Assembly (NCBI RefSeq): GCF_016862195.1
Contig: NZ_BOMM01000029.1
Location: 62,001-126,000, forward strand
DNA: 64,000 nucleotides
Direction of reading: 5' to 3'
Source: Paractinoplanes ferrugineus
GTDB lineage: Bacteria > Actinomycetota > Actinomycetes > Mycobacteriales > Micromonosporaceae
The notes below the pieces were generated by a model. It was not told the DNA's origin. It made no database searches and saw only the letters and a program-made list of their open reading frames with translations. Made by a program: the position numbers and the translations under genes. Shown piece after piece: positions 63,011-64,000 of the stretch (its first letter is position 1; each line of letters starts with the position of its first letter).

Positions 63011-63039
63011 TTGCCATAGTGTGCGACGCACAGTATCGT
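63011..63039 (+). promoter_or_regulatory. Promoter of the PadR gene with overlapping operator
   Basis: TTGCCA (63011-63016), a 17-bp spacer and TATCGT (63034-63039), whose end is 7 bp from the ATG at 63047, predicting a leaderless mRNA. The spacer and -10 overlap the palindrome at 63016-63036 (ATA-N-TGTGCG-A-CGCACA-N-TAT), a probable PadR dimer site. Confidence 0.65.
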
Positions 63040-63046
63040 GTTGAGC

Positions 63047-63391
63047 ATGACAATGGATGCGACGCTAGCGGGGCACTTGCAGGAGTTACGCCGCGGCACC
63101 GTCGTCGTCGCGAGCCTGATCGTTCTGCGCTCGCCGGGCTACGGCTACTCGCTGCTCGAGACGTTGAGCCGGGCCGGCTTCGACGTCGAGGCCAACACGC
63201 TCTACCCGCTGCTGCGCCGGCTCGAGGCGCAGGGCCTGCTGACCAGCTCGTGGAACACCGACGAGGCCAGGCCGCGCAAGTTCTACCGCACCACCGAGCA
63301 GGGCGACGCACTCGCCGGGACCCTGCGTGACGAGTGGTCACGCATCGACCACGCCATCGGCGACCTTTCGAAGACCACGGGGAGCAACTAA
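63047..63391 (+). CDS. PadR family transcriptional regulator
   Basis: A 114-residue regulator. 'HLQELRRGTVVVASLIVLRSPGYGYSLLETLSRAGFDVEANTLYPLLRRLEAQGLLTSSW' is the PadR winged helix-turn-helix, followed by 'RKFYRTTEQGDALAGTLRDEW' and a short dimerisation helix. The ATG at 63047 is preferred over TTG 63038, given the -10 element placed for leaderless translation. It is tightly followed (TAATG overlap) by a membrane protein, the common actinobacterial PadR pairing. It probably represses itself through the palindrome. Confidence 0.92.
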   Translation: MTMDATLAGHLQELRRGTVVVASLIVLRSPGYGYSLLETLSRAGFDVEANTLYPLLRRLEAQGLLTSSWNTDEARPRKFYRTTEQGDALAGTLRDEWSRIDHAIGDLSKTTGSN

Positions 63392-64000
63392 TGACCAGCC
63401 TCATCGACCGCTACGTCTACACCGCCCTGCGCCGCGTCCCGGAGCAGCAGCGCGGCGACATCGACCGGGAGCTGCGCGCCAGCATCGAGGACGCGGTCGA
63501 CGCCCGGGTGGACAGCGGCGAGGAGCGCGACGCCGCGATCGAGACCACGCTCGTCGAGCTGGGCGACCCCGGCAGGCTGGCCGACCGGTACGCGGGCCGG
63601 TCCAACTTCCTGATCGGGCCCGAGCTCTACCCGATGTGGCGGCGCCTGCTGATCACGCTGCTCGCCACGGTCCTGCCGATCGTCGTGCTCGTCGGCGTGA
63701 TCGTGCAGATCCTCGACGATCCGAACATCGGCAAGGTGATCGGCGGTGCGGTCACCACCATCCTCACCGTGGGGGTGCAGATGACCTTCTGGGTCACGGC
63801 GGCGTTCGCGGTCCTCGAGCACACCGGCGTCGGCCGCGAGTCGATGAAGCTCGACCGCCCCTGGACCCCGAAAGACCTGCCGAGGTACGAGCCCAACAAC
63901 ATCCCCCGCAGCGAGGTGATCACCGGTGTGGTCTGGGCGGTGCTGCTCATCGCCGGCTTGGTGCTCCAGCAGTTCACCTTCAGCGACGTGCCCGTCCTCG
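63391..64000 (+). CDS. Membrane protein of the PadR operon, 3' end outside window
   Basis: The frame is open from ATG 63391 to the window end (203 codons seen). The N-terminal ~70 residues are a helical permease-prefix/HAAS-like cytoplasmic domain ('VPEQQRGDIDRELRASIEDAVDARVDSGEERDAAIETTLVELGDPGRLADRYAGR'), followed by transmembrane helices ('LLITLLATVLPIVVLVGVIVQIL', 'VTTILTVGVQMTFWVTAAFAVLE', 'VITGVVWAVLLIAGLVLQQF'). Its start overlaps the PadR stop (TAATG) with GGAG six bases before. Such proteins are the usual targets or partners of PadR regulators. The function is unknown. Confidence 0.85.
   Translation, partial: MTSLIDRYVYTALRRVPEQQRGDIDRELRASIEDAVDARVDSGEERDAAIETTLVELGDPGRLADRYAGRSNFLIGPELYPMWRRLLITLLATVLPIVVLVGVIVQILDDPNIGKVIGGAVTTILTVGVQMTFWVTAAFAVLEHTGVGRESMKLDRPWTPKDLPRYEPNNIPRSEVITGVVWAVLLIAGLVLQQFTFSDVPVL

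Overview
The window is very GC-rich actinobacterial chromosome. Strong G/C third-position bias, many GTG starts, ATGA/GTGA overlaps, leaderless start codons and the gene content (SpoIIE/STAS/HATPase partner-switching sets, LAL regulator, LCP protein, Tat-exported DUF1501, ricin-B-tailed glycosidases) fit a soil member of the Micromonosporaceae, probably Actinoplanes or a close relative. The genus is inferred from style, not from a marker gene. No rRNA, tRNA or CRISPR array was seen.

Layout. 1-6838: 3' end of a VIT/vWA protein, a secreted tripeptidyl-aminopeptidase-like hydrolase, a membrane-anchored ricin-lectin protein, and a flavoprotein dehydrogenase divergent from a TetR regulator across a 26-bp palindrome. 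6840-12436: a GC-rich repeat tract, a Gfo/Idh/MocA plus ThuA operon divergent from a rhamnogalacturonan lyase across a LacI-type operator, a small membrane-anchored protein and a secreted esterase. 12466-21818: a membrane protein/winged-helix pair behind a perfect 19-bp inverted repeat, a GGDEF protein, a kinase-fold protein, a secreted NPP1/NLP-like protein, an LCP protein and a DUF1800-DUF1501 operon. 21950-33663 is a signalling block: LAL regulator, STAS protein, 1343-residue kinase/response-regulator/phosphatase hybrid, second SpoIIE phosphatase, Rcp1-like response regulator and a bacteriophytochrome kinase. 33890-35984 is a HelR/HelD-like RNA polymerase-recycling ATPase split by one extra C in a C6 run.

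36000-46800 is a patchwork of lipoproteins, small membrane proteins, GH43, a P-loop kinase, an AraC/dihydrofolate-reductase pair, a WYL regulator with a SnoaL-like protein, and several degraded fragments. 46879-53606 has an S41 protease, an MFS exporter with ArsR regulator, a TetR/membrane protein/flavin monooxygenase operon and a MATE exporter. 53607-57223 is a mobile-element graveyard: an IS630-type transposase scrap and a decayed trio of tyrosine recombinase, XRE regulator and zinc-ribbon protein. 57224-64000 has a DinB-like protein, a second partner-switching set (SpoIIE, STAS, HATPase) leading into a hydrolase, a GH27 alpha-galactosidase with ricin domain behind a LacI-type site, and a PadR regulator with its membrane-protein partner, cut by the window end.

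How the genes work together. Two themes recur. One is plant polymer use and plant contact: rhamnogalacturonan lyase, GH43, GH27, esterase and NLP, two of them behind LacI-type operators. The other is stress or light signalling through partner switching, with two independent phosphatase/antagonist/kinase sets and a phytochrome whose probable Rcp1-like partner lies next to it.
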